From: Acetatifactor muris
GTDB lineage: Bacteria; Bacillota; Clostridia; Lachnospirales; Lachnospiraceae
NCBI RefSeq assembly: GCF_024623325.1
Contig: NZ_JANJZD010000003.1
Coordinates: 222,382 to 286,381 of the forward strand
Direction of reading: 5' to 3'
DNA: 64,000 nt
Position numbers and translations under genes: made by a program. Below the pieces are notes generated by a model. That model was not told where the DNA came from. It saw only the letters and a program-made list of their open reading frames with translations, and did no database searches. Positions 25,782-34,142 of the stretch are shown one piece after another; position 1 is the first letter of the stretch, and every line of letters starts with the position of its first letter.

Positions 25782-26920
25782 TATTGGGCATCATCCTCCG
25801 CCTGGGCTGTAATCACCGCATCGATATCCACTGAAACCACATCTTCATCCTGCTCTTCCCGCGCCGGAGAAGCTGCCATTGCCTTAACGCTCAGTGAGAT
25901 CTTCTTATCCGCCTCATTGAAGTCCACAATCTTCGCAGTCACTTCCTGACCGATACTCAGCACATCCGCAGGCTTCTCCACATGCTCCTTTGATATCTGT
26001 GACACATGAAGCAATGCGTCAATTCCGGGCTCCAGCTCAACAAATGCACCAAAATCCGTCATTCTTGCGACTTTGCCGGCAACTACATTTCCCACAGCGT
26101 ATTTCTCAGCCGCATTTTTCCAGGGATTCTCATCTTCAAATTTCAGAGACAATGCTATCTTGCTGCCGTTGATTTCCTTGATCAGCACATTCAGCTCATC
26201 TCCTACCTTGAATACTTTTCTGGGATGTTCCACATGTCCCCAGGACATCTCGGAAATGTGAAGCAGTCCGTCCGCTCCTCCCAAATCCACAAATGCGCCG
26301 AAATCAGTAACGTTTTTCACCACACCGGCAACAATATCTCCCTCGTGAATTCTCTCGAAAAGTTCCTTCTGAAGCTCTGCCTTCCGGGCAGAAATCAGGC
26401 GTCTCCGGTCACCGATGTATCTTCTCCTCTTCGGATTATACTCGCTGATCACAAACTCTATCTCCTGTCCGAGATATTTGCTCAGATCCTTCTCATAAAT
26501 GTCGGACACAAGGCTGGCCGGAATGAATATCCTCGCTTCTTCCACAACCACACCCAGTCCGCCTTCCATCACCTGAACAACCGGCGCCTTCATCACTTCC
26601 TGATTGTTGTACGCTTCTTCAATTCTCTTGTTCACTCTGTCGGCAGCAAGACGCTTATACGTCAGTACAACCTGTCCCTCACCGTCATTCACCTTCAGGA
26701 TTTTCACCTCCATGGTGTCACCTGGCTTTACTACTTTGGTAAGATCTACACTGGAATCATTGGTATACTCACTTCTGGTCAGGATACCGTCAGACTTATA
26801 ACCAATGTTCAGAACAATTTCATCGGGCTTCACGTCAATAACTGTACCTTCGACTACCTCTCCTGAGTGTATCGATTTAATAGATTCTTCCAACATCTGT
26901 TCAAAAGTTAATTCTGACAT
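25781..26920 (-). CDS. rpsA: S1-domain RNA-binding protein, ribosomal S1 homologue (379 aa)
   Basis: Four tandem S1 domains, beginning near residues 17, 102, 188 and 273. The third and fourth are the canonical ones (GAFVDLGGADGLLHISEMSW; GAFVELEPGIDALLHVSQIS). This four-domain form is the Firmicutes S1/YpfD type, shorter than the six-domain E. coli protein. The start at 26918-26920 follows GAGGAGG at 9 nt, and both lie inside the 3' end of ispH, with a 20-bp overlap. ispH-rpsA adjacency is a known clostridial arrangement. It may bind mRNA on the ribosome or act more generally on RNA. Confidence 0.93.
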   Translation of the reverse strand: MSELTFEQMLEESIKSIHSGEVVEGTVIDVKPDEIVLNIGYKSDGILTRSEYTNDSSVDLTKVVKPGDTMEVKILKVNDGEGQVVLTYKRLAADRVNKRIEEAYNNQEVMKAPVVQVMEGGLGVVVEEARIFIPASLVSDIYEKDLSKYLGQEIEFVISEYNPKRRRYIGDRRRLISARKAELQKELFERIHEGDIVAGVVKNVTDFGAFVDLGGADGLLHISEMSWGHVEHPRKVFKVGDELNVLIKEINGSKIALSLKFEDENPWKNAAEKYAVGNVVAGKVARMTDFGAFVELEPGIDALLHVSQISKEHVEKPADVLSIGQEVTAKIVDFNEADKKISLSVKAMAASPAREEQDEDVVSVDIDAVITAQAEDDAQ

Positions 26921-27791
26921 AATTTTGAACCTCCTCAATTAATTTGTTTGGGGTGGAAGCCCCCGCTGTAATACCCACCAGTCGAGCAGTTTTAGGCAAT
27001 TCTAAACACAAGTCCTCCAGTGTCTGTATAAAATAGGTATTCGCACACTCCTCACTGCAGATTTCATATAGTCTCCTGGTATTGGAACTGTGCCTGCCAC
27101 CTATCACAATCATTACGTCAGCCGCTGCCGCAAGCGCCCTTGCCGAACGCTGTCGTTCCTCCGTAGCGTTACAGATAGTATTTACAACACTACCATTATA
27201 ACCTTTTTTTTCCAAAATTTCAACTATGCCTTGAAAATTGTTGTAGTTAAATGTCGTTTGAGCAACCACACATATATTTTTGTCTCCCGGAGGAAGAAAC
27301 GCTTCTGCTTCCTGTTCGTCTCTCAGAACCGTGACGTCCCCTTTACACCACCCTACAATCCCTTCCACCTCCGGATGTCCCGCATTTCCCACAATGACCA
27401 CATGATTTCCCTTTCGGCTTTCCTCTTCCGCCTTTTTCTGGATTCTCCTCACAAAAGGGCAGGTGGCGTCAACGCACTCCACTTTCCTCTCCTCCAGAAG
27501 ACGGTAGATTTCCTCCGGTACGCCATGGGCGCGGATAATCACACTGCAGTTCTCATTTTTCTCACAGGAGTCCGCCCCCGGACCGACTTCTTCCAGAAGC
27601 TTCATCAGGTCTTCCTTCGTTTCCAGAACCCTGACTCCTTTCTGAGTCAAATCCTTCACCACTTCCTCATTGTTTACAACAGGACCATAGGTATATATAG
27701 TCTTCCCGTTTTTTAACTGTTCATACACAGTATCTACCGCACGTTTTACACCAAAGCAAAAACCGGTGCATTCCGCAAGTCTTACTTCCAT
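26901..27791 (-). CDS. ispH: 4-hydroxy-3-methylbut-2-enyl diphosphate reductase (296 aa)
   Basis: Last step of the MEP isoprenoid pathway, making IPP and DMAPP. The three cysteines ligating the 4Fe-4S cluster are in CTGFCFGVKRAV, VDATCPFVRR and TICNATEERQ. The substrate-binding IRAHGVPEEIY and GNAGHPEVEGI are present, as is GGRHSSNTRRLYEI. The start is the ATG at 27789-27791 behind GGGAGG rather than a frame opening 45 bp earlier. It lies between cmk and rpsA in a compact operon. Confidence 0.96.
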   Translation of the reverse strand: MEVRLAECTGFCFGVKRAVDTVYEQLKNGKTIYTYGPVVNNEEVVKDLTQKGVRVLETKEDLMKLLEEVGPGADSCEKNENCSVIIRAHGVPEEIYRLLEERKVECVDATCPFVRRIQKKAEEESRKGNHVVIVGNAGHPEVEGIVGWCKGDVTVLRDEQEAEAFLPPGDKNICVVAQTTFNYNNFQGIVEILEKKGYNGSVVNTICNATEERQRSARALAAAADVMIVIGGRHSSNTRRLYEICSEECANTYFIQTLEDLCLELPKTARLVGITAGASTPNKLIEEVQNYVRINF

Positions 27792-27867
27792 GAAAACCTC
27801 CCGGAATTCTGCAGCCGAAACAGCTGCGTTTCTCATTTTTAATATTCACGGCCGCTTCAGCTTCCAT

Positions 27868-28548
27868 TCACCGGATCTGTAAGGCACCTGCTTTACCGCA
27901 CAGCCGGGAAACGGCGGAAATCACTTCCTCCTGGGTCATCTCCGACGTATCCACCAATATGGCGTCCTCAGCCTGTCTCAGAGGGGAAATTTCTCTGTGC
28001 ATGTCTCTGTAATCTCTCTCCTCTATATCTGCCTGAATCTGATTCAGGTCACAGCTTACTCCTCTGGCTGTCAGTTCTTCATATCTTCTTCCGGCCCGCA
28101 CTGTGCTGCTGGCCGTGAGATAGATTTTCAGCTGTGCGCCGGGCAGTACACAGGTGCCGATATCACGTCCGTCCATAATGCAGTCGCTGTCTGCCGCCAG
28201 CTTCTTCTGAAGCTCCACCATGGCCCTGCGCACATCCGGAATCACGCTGACAAGGGAAGCGGCATGACTTACCTCCTCCGTACGGATAAGCGCATTTACA
28301 TTTTCTTCATTTAAAAAGACAACCTGTGTCCCATTCTCATACCGAATGGTGATATGCGCCTCACGACACTTCCCGGCAATGGCTTCTTCATCCTGCAGAT
28401 TTACGCCTTCCCGCATCATAAACAGCGCCATTGCCCGGTACATTGCCCCTGTGTCCACATAAATCAGATTCCATTTCTTCGCCACTGCTTTTGCCACAGT
28501 GCTTTTGCCCGCCCCTGCAGGCCCGTCGATTGCTACGTTAAAACTCAT
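27868..28548 (-). CDS. cmk: Cytidylate kinase (226 aa)
   Basis: Phosphorylates CMP and dCMP. FNVAIDGPAGAGKSTVAKAVA is the P-loop, followed by YVDTGAMYRAMAL, MDGRDIGTCVLP and the RDYRDMHREISPLRQAEDA substrate-binding region. I prefer the ATG at 28546-28548: GGAG sits 6 nt upstream of it, while the earlier in-frame ATG has no clear site. Part of the flavoprotein-cmk-ispH-rpsA-cheR gene chain. Confidence 0.96.
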   Translation of the reverse strand: MSFNVAIDGPAGAGKSTVAKAVAKKWNLIYVDTGAMYRAMALFMMREGVNLQDEEAIAGKCREAHITIRYENGTQVVFLNEENVNALIRTEEVSHAASLVSVIPDVRRAMVELQKKLAADSDCIMDGRDIGTCVLPGAQLKIYLTASSTVRAGRRYEELTARGVSCDLNQIQADIEERDYRDMHREISPLRQAEDAILVDTSEMTQEEVISAVSRLCGKAGALQIR

Positions 28549-28634
28549 CACTTTCTCCATTCCGATTTATTCCGGCTTTTCTCCTTGAGAACCCGCCGCT
28601 GCTTTTCTCTGGCCCTGCCGATGTTCAGCGCACT

Positions 28635-30017
28635 TTACACACTGCTTCCGGCCAGATGTCCCGTGGACCAGGCAATCTGCAGATTAAAGCCGCCTGTCAA
28701 CGCGTCCAGATCCAGCACCTCTCCCGCAAAATACAGGCCCCGTACTTTCTTCGACTCCATGGTGGAAGGATTGATCTCCTTCACATCAATGCCGCCTCTG
28801 GTGATAATCGCCTCCTCAAACCCCCGAAGCCCTGTCACCGTCATCGGCAGGTTTTTCATCAGCTCCCCGAAGGCACGCCTCTCTTCCCGGGTAATTTCAT
28901 TCACTTTTTTGTCAGGATGAATCCCGGACAGCTCCATCATCACAGGAATCAGCCTTGCAGGGAACAATCCGCCCAGAGCATTTTTGAACTGTCGATTTTT
29001 ATTCTCCTCAAAGTCCCTCAGCAGGCGCCTGTCCAGCTGTTCCGGTTCCAGTGCGGGCTTCAGATCCAGATAAAGCACTGTCTGACTCTCCCCCTTTTCC
29101 CCCCGGCCCGCCTTTCCTTTTCCGCGCTGCCCGAAAAAGCTGCTGGCCGACAGAATGAGGGGACCGCTGACGCCGAAATGGGTGAACAGCATTTCTCCAA
29201 AGCCCTGATAGACTTCACGGCCTCCGCATACCATGCGCAGAGAGACATTTCTGAGCGAAAGCCCCATCAGCCGGCTGCACCAGTTCTCCCGGATTCGAAA
29301 GGGAACCAGACCGGGCACACGCTCCGTAACTCTGTGGCCGGTCTCCTCCGCGAAACGATATCCATCGCCGGTGGAACCGGTGGCCGGATAGGAGAGACCT
29401 CCCGTGCAGACTATGCAGCTGTCCGCCCAAAGTTCCCGGCCGTCCGACAGTCTGACACCTGCGATTCTTCTCTGTAAAGCTGTTCTGGTCGGATTCCTTT
29501 CCGTTTTGCCATCTTCTCCCGCTTTGTTCGCTTCCTCCCGGCCTCTGCCGGTTTCCTGCCGGGCAGATCCGGTTTCCTGCCGCATTTCGCCGGAATCTCT
29601 CTGCTCAAGTATCAGTTCCCGAACCTCCGCATTCAAAAGAACCTGAACACCTCTTTTTTTCAATTCCCGCTGGAATGCCCCTATGACATCCGAAGAATGG
29701 TCCGACCGGGGAAAGACCCGCTCCCCCCGCTCCGTCTTCAACGGGCAGCCTGCCTGTTCCAGGAAATCCATAATGGCCAGATTGTCGTACTCATAGAATG
29801 CGCTGTACAAAAATTTACCGTTGATACGGACATTGGCAAAAAGTGTATCCATATCCCCGGCATTGGTCACATTACATCGTCCTTTTCCTGTAATAAAAAG
29901 CTTTTTCCCCAGCTTTTCATTCTTCTCTATCAGGTATACACTGTTGCCTCTGTCCGCAGCCGCCACCGCGGCAATCATTCCCGCGGCACCTCCGCCCACA
30001 ACTATCACTCTGCCCAA
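28635..30017 (-). CDS. HI0933/YhiN-family FAD-dependent oxidoreductase (460 aa, TTG start)
   Basis: FAD dinucleotide-binding fold VIVVGGGAAGMIAAVAAADR at the N-terminus. GKKLFITGKGRCNVTN is typical of the HI0933/YhiN (BaiN-like) flavoproteins, and GLYFAGEVLDLDALTGGFNLQ is the C-terminal FAD block. The start is read as TTG (30015-30017) because GGAGG lies 8 nt upstream and the fold begins two residues later; the only ATG is 28 codons earlier. A hydrophilic insert of about 45 residues (about 143-187, rich in R, E, Q) interrupts the domain and is absent from the family core. Substrate unknown. Confidence 0.88.
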   Translation of the reverse strand: MGRVIVVGGGAAGMIAAVAAADRGNSVYLIEKNEKLGKKLFITGKGRCNVTNAGDMDTLFANVRINGKFLYSAFYEYDNLAIMDFLEQAGCPLKTERGERVFPRSDHSSDVIGAFQRELKKRGVQVLLNAEVRELILEQRDSGEMRQETGSARQETGRGREEANKAGEDGKTERNPTRTALQRRIAGVRLSDGRELWADSCIVCTGGLSYPATGSTGDGYRFAEETGHRVTERVPGLVPFRIRENWCSRLMGLSLRNVSLRMVCGGREVYQGFGEMLFTHFGVSGPLILSASSFFGQRGKGKAGRGEKGESQTVLYLDLKPALEPEQLDRRLLRDFEENKNRQFKNALGGLFPARLIPVMMELSGIHPDKKVNEITREERRAFGELMKNLPMTVTGLRGFEEAIITRGGIDVKEINPSTMESKKVRGLYFAGEVLDLDALTGGFNLQIAWSTGHLAGSSV

Positions 30018-30077
30018 ATCTTCTCTCCTCCGCAATCCGTTTCCACCCGATAGATTTATCTGCTCTCTGTTGCAGAA

Positions 30078-30109
30078 TTTCCAGGGTGCCCCTGAAGACA
30101 CCCTGGAAA
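30078..30109 (-). terminator. Hairpin between the decarboxylase cluster and the flavoprotein gene
   Basis: An 11-bp inverted repeat TTTCCAGGGTG/CACCCTGGAAA lies just after the stop of the carboxyltransferase gene. No U-tract follows on the minus strand, so it may be a weak terminator or an mRNA-stabilising hairpin. Confidence 0.5.
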
Positions 30110-30142
30110 CCGCATTTTATTATTCAAAACTCAAATCATATC

Positions 30143-31570
30143 TCAGACAGGATAAGCTCCGTTCTGGGTATCTGCCTGTGTCATATCCACCTTCTCCTGC
30201 TGTGCCTGACGATATTTGAAAAAGTCCATGGCAACCTGAGGGAACAGCGCATAGCTCAGTACGTCCTCGTCCTGCTGCTTCCACTCGCTCATCTCGGACT
30301 CCAGCTTATCCATTTCATTCTCCAGCATATCCGCATAACGGCAGGTAATTCTCTCCTCGCCGGGGATAACCTTGTCGATGACTTCCTGGTTCATGGGCTT
30401 AATGGTCTGACCATACTCGCCGCGCAGCACTGCTTTGGTCTCCTTGGTGGCCATCTTGTATCTCTCACCCATGAGCACATTGAACACTGCCTGCGTACCC
30501 ACGATCTGAGAAGAAGGAGTCACCAGAGGGGGCTCACCCAGATCCTTGCGGACTTCGGGAATCTCACGAAGCACATCGTAATATCTGTCCTCCGCATTCT
30601 GCTCCTTCAGCTGGCTCACCATGTTGGAAAGCATGCCGCCGGGCACCTGGTAAAGCAGAGTCTTGATATCGACGCCCATTACCTTCGGGTTCAGCAGACC
30701 GCTCTTCAGGCACTCATCTCTGTAAGGACGGAAGTAATCTGCGATTTCTGCCAGCAGATTCTGGTCAAAGCCTGTGTCATAAGGAGTATCCCGGAAGGTC
30801 TCCACCATAACCTCTGTGGCAGGCTGTGATGTTCCCAGGGCAAGAGGACTCATGGCGGTGTCGATGACATCCACCCCGGCCTCCACCGCCTTCAGGTAAG
30901 TCATGCTGGCCACGCCGGAAGTATAGTGGGTATGCAGCTGAATCGGAAGCTTTGTGTTCTCCTTCATGGCCTTAATCAGCTCGGACGCCTTGTAAGGCAC
31001 CAGCAGACCTGCCATATCCTTGATACAGATGGAATCCGCTCCCATCTCCTCGATTTTCTTTGCCGTGCTGGCCCAGTACTCCAGCGTATAGGCATCGCCC
31101 AGGGTGTAGGACAGCGCAATCTGCGCATGGCCTCTGCCTTCCTGCTTCTTCATTCTGTTGGTAGCATTTACCGCTTCCTGCAGATTGCGCAGATCGTTGA
31201 GACAGTCAAAGATACGGATAATGTCAATTCCGTTTGCAATGGACTTCTGAACGAATGCATCCACAACATCGTCCGCGTAAGGTCTGTAGCCCAGAATATT
31301 CTGTCCGCGGAAAAGCATCTGCAGCTTCGTATTCTTAAACCCGTCACGCAGCTTCCGAAGTCTGTCCCAGGGATCTTCCTTCAGGAAACGAAGGGAAGCG
31401 TCAAAGGTTGCCCCGCCCCAGCACTCTACAGAATGATATCCCACTTTATCCATCTTCTCTACAATAGGAAGCATAAAATCCGTGGGCATTCTGGTGGCAA
31501 TCAGAGACTGGTGCGCGTCACGCAGTATGGTTTCCGTAATTTTTATCGGTTTTTTTACTTGTTCTGACAT
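30143..31570 (-). CDS. Oxaloacetate decarboxylase alpha / pyruvate carboxylase B-type carboxyltransferase (475 aa)
   Basis: Biotin-dependent carboxyltransferase with a DRE-TIM barrel: ITETILRDAHQSLIATRM (metal aspartate), SICIKDMAGLLVPY (the barrel lysine) and LPIQLHTHYTSG (metal histidines). The conserved C-terminal PYC/OADA segment follows, but the biotin-lipoyl domain is missing. It is supplied as a separate protein (32841-33221). Last gene of the five-gene cluster. The membrane beta subunit beside it makes a decarboxylase role likelier than pyruvate carboxylation. The ATG follows GGAGGAAATTCGTAA. Confidence 0.92.
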   Translation of the reverse strand: MSEQVKKPIKITETILRDAHQSLIATRMPTDFMLPIVEKMDKVGYHSVECWGGATFDASLRFLKEDPWDRLRKLRDGFKNTKLQMLFRGQNILGYRPYADDVVDAFVQKSIANGIDIIRIFDCLNDLRNLQEAVNATNRMKKQEGRGHAQIALSYTLGDAYTLEYWASTAKKIEEMGADSICIKDMAGLLVPYKASELIKAMKENTKLPIQLHTHYTSGVASMTYLKAVEAGVDVIDTAMSPLALGTSQPATEVMVETFRDTPYDTGFDQNLLAEIADYFRPYRDECLKSGLLNPKVMGVDIKTLLYQVPGGMLSNMVSQLKEQNAEDRYYDVLREIPEVRKDLGEPPLVTPSSQIVGTQAVFNVLMGERYKMATKETKAVLRGEYGQTIKPMNQEVIDKVIPGEERITCRYADMLENEMDKLESEMSEWKQQDEDVLSYALFPQVAMDFFKYRQAQQEKVDMTQADTQNGAYPV

Positions 31571-31637
31571 TTACGAATTTCCTCCATATATATTTTAGTT
31601 AAGGTTAACTGCCTGGCTTAAGCAATGCACTTATTGC

Positions 31638-32789
31638 TTAAAATACTCCGAAAATGGCCATGAAAGTACCGGCTGCCACGGCTGTTCCGATTACGCCTGC
31701 AACGTTGGGTCCCATGGCATGCATCAGCAGGAAGTTGGTGGGGTCTGCTTCCGCTCCCACTTTCTGGGACGCACGGGCCGCCATAGGCACAGCTGACACA
31801 CCGGCGGAACCAATCAGAGGATTGATCTTGCCTCCGCTCAGTTTGCACATAATCTTGCCGAAGAGAACACCGGCCGCCGTACCAAAGGCAAAGGCAACCA
31901 GTCCCAGCGCCACGATTTTAAGCGTATCCAGATTCAGGAATGCTTCCGCACTGGTGGTAGCGCCCACGGAGGTACCCAGCAGGATAACTACAATATACAT
32001 CAATGCGTTGGATGCGGTCTCGGTAAGCTGTCTGACAACGCCGGACTCTCTGAACAGGTTACCCAGCATCAGCATACCAACCAGCGGAGCGGTGGTAGGC
32101 AGTATCAGACATACCACAATGGTCACGATAATGGGGAAGAGAATCTTCTCCAGCTTGGATACAGGTCGAAGCTGACCCATTTTAATCTTCCGCTCTGCTT
32201 CTGTGGTGAAAAGCTTCATGATAGGCGGCTGAATAATAGGCACCAGCGACATGTAGGAGTAGGCCGCCACCGCAATGGGTCCCAGAATCGCCGTCTGTCC
32301 CAGCTTGCTGGCCAGGAAGATAGAGGTAGGTCCGTCAGCACCGCCGATGATGGAAATCGCCGCAGCTGCCATATCATTGAAGCCTAAGAAAATGGCTCCG
32401 AAATATGCCGCAAAGATACCGAACTGCGCGGCGGCACCCAGCAAAAAGCTCCTGGGATTGGCAATCAGCGGACCGAAATCCGTCATGGCACCTACACCCA
32501 TGAAAATCAGAGACGGCAGAATCGCCCACTCGTCCAGTAAATAGAAATAATACAGCAGTCCGCCCACACCGTTCGAGGCGTCCTCCGCATGAAGCATGAT
32601 GTCGGGATAAATATTGACCAACAACATGCCGAAGGCTATGGGAGTCAGAAGCAAGGGTTCAAACTCATGCCGGATAGCCAGGTAAAGGAAAAAGCATGCA
32701 ACCGCTATCATCAGATAATTTCCCCAGGTCAGGTTAAAAAATGCAGTCTGATGAATGAGGTTGTTCAGCGTAGAACCTATATAATCCAT
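31638..32789 (-). CDS. Na+-translocating decarboxylase beta subunit (383 aa)
   Basis: Polytopic membrane protein of the OadB/GcdB/MmdB family that decarboxylates carboxybiotin and exports Na+. Landmarks are GVGAMTDFGPLIANP, IIGGADGPTSIFLA (the N-x/D-containing Na+ site region), NLFRESGVVRQLTETA and NPLIGSAGVSAVPMAARASQ. About ten hydrophobic segments are visible, and the length is close to the family's 380-430. It begins 51 bp after the biotin-carrier gene behind AGGAGGTCAACAA. Confidence 0.95.
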   Translation of the reverse strand: MDYIGSTLNNLIHQTAFFNLTWGNYLMIAVACFFLYLAIRHEFEPLLLTPIAFGMLLVNIYPDIMLHAEDASNGVGGLLYYFYLLDEWAILPSLIFMGVGAMTDFGPLIANPRSFLLGAAAQFGIFAAYFGAIFLGFNDMAAAAISIIGGADGPTSIFLASKLGQTAILGPIAVAAYSYMSLVPIIQPPIMKLFTTEAERKIKMGQLRPVSKLEKILFPIIVTIVVCLILPTTAPLVGMLMLGNLFRESGVVRQLTETASNALMYIVVILLGTSVGATTSAEAFLNLDTLKIVALGLVAFAFGTAAGVLFGKIMCKLSGGKINPLIGSAGVSAVPMAARASQKVGAEADPTNFLLMHAMGPNVAGVIGTAVAAGTFMAIFGVF

Positions 32790-32840
32790 TTGTTGACCTC
32801 CTGTTGTTCTTTCATACCGCTGACGTACAACGGCGGCAAT

Positions 32841-33221
32841 TTAATTCAAGGTAGCTAATACAGCACCTGCCTCCACGGCATCGCCCACTGCCACGTCAAC
32901 GCTTGCAACCGTGCCGTCTTCGGGAGCCACAACAGGAATCTCCATCTTCATTGCCTCAATAATCACAACGGCATCTCCCTTTTTCACGGCATCTCCAACT
33001 TTCTTCTCCAGCTTGAATACCTTTCCTGCCGCACCGGCTTCAATCTTAATGCTTCCCGCACCGCCGGCTGCACCGGGCGCAGGAGCTGCCGCCGCGGGGG
33101 CTGCCTTGGGAGCCGCTTTGGGGGCGGCAGGTGCTTTTGCTGCCACGGGAGCTCCGGATGTGCCTTCTTCCACTACCACATCATATACATTTCCGTTCAC
33201 GGTAATTGTATAGTTTTTCAT
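32841..33221 (-). CDS. Biotin carboxyl carrier protein of the decarboxylase (126 aa)
   Basis: Short N-terminal strand segment (MKNYTITVNGNVYDVVVEE), an Ala/Pro-rich flexible linker (about 24-57), and a biotinyl domain whose attachment lysine is in EAMKMEI (K92). It shuttles carboxyl groups between the soluble carboxyltransferase(s) and the membrane beta subunit. The linker is built on repeated AAPKAAP-type codons. The start follows AGGAGGAAATAAGA. Confidence 0.94.
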   Translation of the reverse strand: MKNYTITVNGNVYDVVVEEGTSGAPVAAKAPAAPKAAPKAAPAAAAPAPGAAGGAGSIKIEAGAAGKVFKLEKKVGDAVKKGDAVVIIEAMKMEIPVVAPEDGTVASVDVAVGDAVEAGAVLATLN

Positions 33222-33334
33222 TCTTATTTCCTCCTAAATAGAATCGCCTTTTTGTCTTATTTTATAAATCACCTGACTGTCTGTGGGACTCCGCCCGCAA
33301 CAGTCATTCCTGAACTACAATTACGAATCCGGCC

Positions 33335-34126
33335 TTAAGCCTGACGCCTTCTCACAGAACGCACTACCAGTCCGTCCGTGGAGGCAGCTCCCTGGCTCGC
33401 TGCAATGGCAGCCGCAATCACGGCTACCAGCTCCAGATCGTCGGTCTCTTCCACGGCCTCCTCCTGCACTGCAATCTGCGTCACCGCGTTGTCAACCCCT
33501 GTGGCTTCTTTCACCGGCTCTTTTTTCCTGTCTTTCCTCTCCTGAGCCTTCGAGATCAGCTTGAAGCAGGATATAATCGCACTGATCAGAATCAATACCG
33601 CGAACACAGTTCCCATACCGATCAGCGTATTCAGGCCTGCTTTTCCCATCAGTTCTCCCACGGTAGACTTGGGATTCAGGGCCGCTGACTCCAGCTTCAT
33701 AAACATATCATTGGAGAAAATCACCTCTGCCGTGGCACTTTTCTTCTCGCCGGTGACTTCCACTTCCACAATAATCTGATCACCTTTTATTCTGGCACTG
33801 CTTCCTCCCGTCTCCGTGATGGCACCCACAGTGTCTTTCGCGGAGTGAAAAGATTTCATAGCCGAGGCAAACGCGTTTCCATCGACGCTGATATTGTACT
33901 GGTTATTCAGCAGATACTCAATCTCTTCCGCCGTATATTCATCGAAAACAGATGCCGCCTCGTCGTCCATATACTGCGAAAACAGATAGAGAACCATCTC
34001 GTCCGCCAGCTGCTGTGCGTTGCTTACCTTATACTGCTCATATTCCGTCAGCACTTCCTCGCTTCCGCAGGCGCTCAGTCCGAAGATACAGGTAATCATA
34101 CACAGTAAAGTCAAAAATTTCTTCAT
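33335..34126 (-). CDS. OadG-family gamma subunit with lipoprotein-like exported domain (263 aa)
   Basis: A type II signal peptide ends in the lipobox LSAC (Cys20). An extracytoplasmic domain of about 140 residues follows, then one membrane helix (GMGTVFAVLILISAIISCF, about 168-186) and the cytoplasmic tail DDLELVAVIAAAIAASQ typical of clostridial OadG. Classical gamma subunits are about 80 residues with only helix and tail, so the lipidated N-terminal domain is an addition, possibly DUF3887-like. It probably assembles the beta subunit with the carboxyltransferase. It begins 16 bp after the upstream cistron. Confidence 0.85.
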   Translation of the reverse strand: MKKFLTLLCMITCIFGLSACGSEEVLTEYEQYKVSNAQQLADEMVLYLFSQYMDDEAASVFDEYTAEEIEYLLNNQYNISVDGNAFASAMKSFHSAKDTVGAITETGGSSARIKGDQIIVEVEVTGEKKSATAEVIFSNDMFMKLESAALNPKSTVGELMGKAGLNTLIGMGTVFAVLILISAIISCFKLISKAQERKDRKKEPVKEATGVDNAVTQIAVQEEAVEETDDLELVAVIAAAIAASQGAASTDGLVVRSVRRRQA

Positions 34127-34142
34127 TTTATAATCACCCTTT

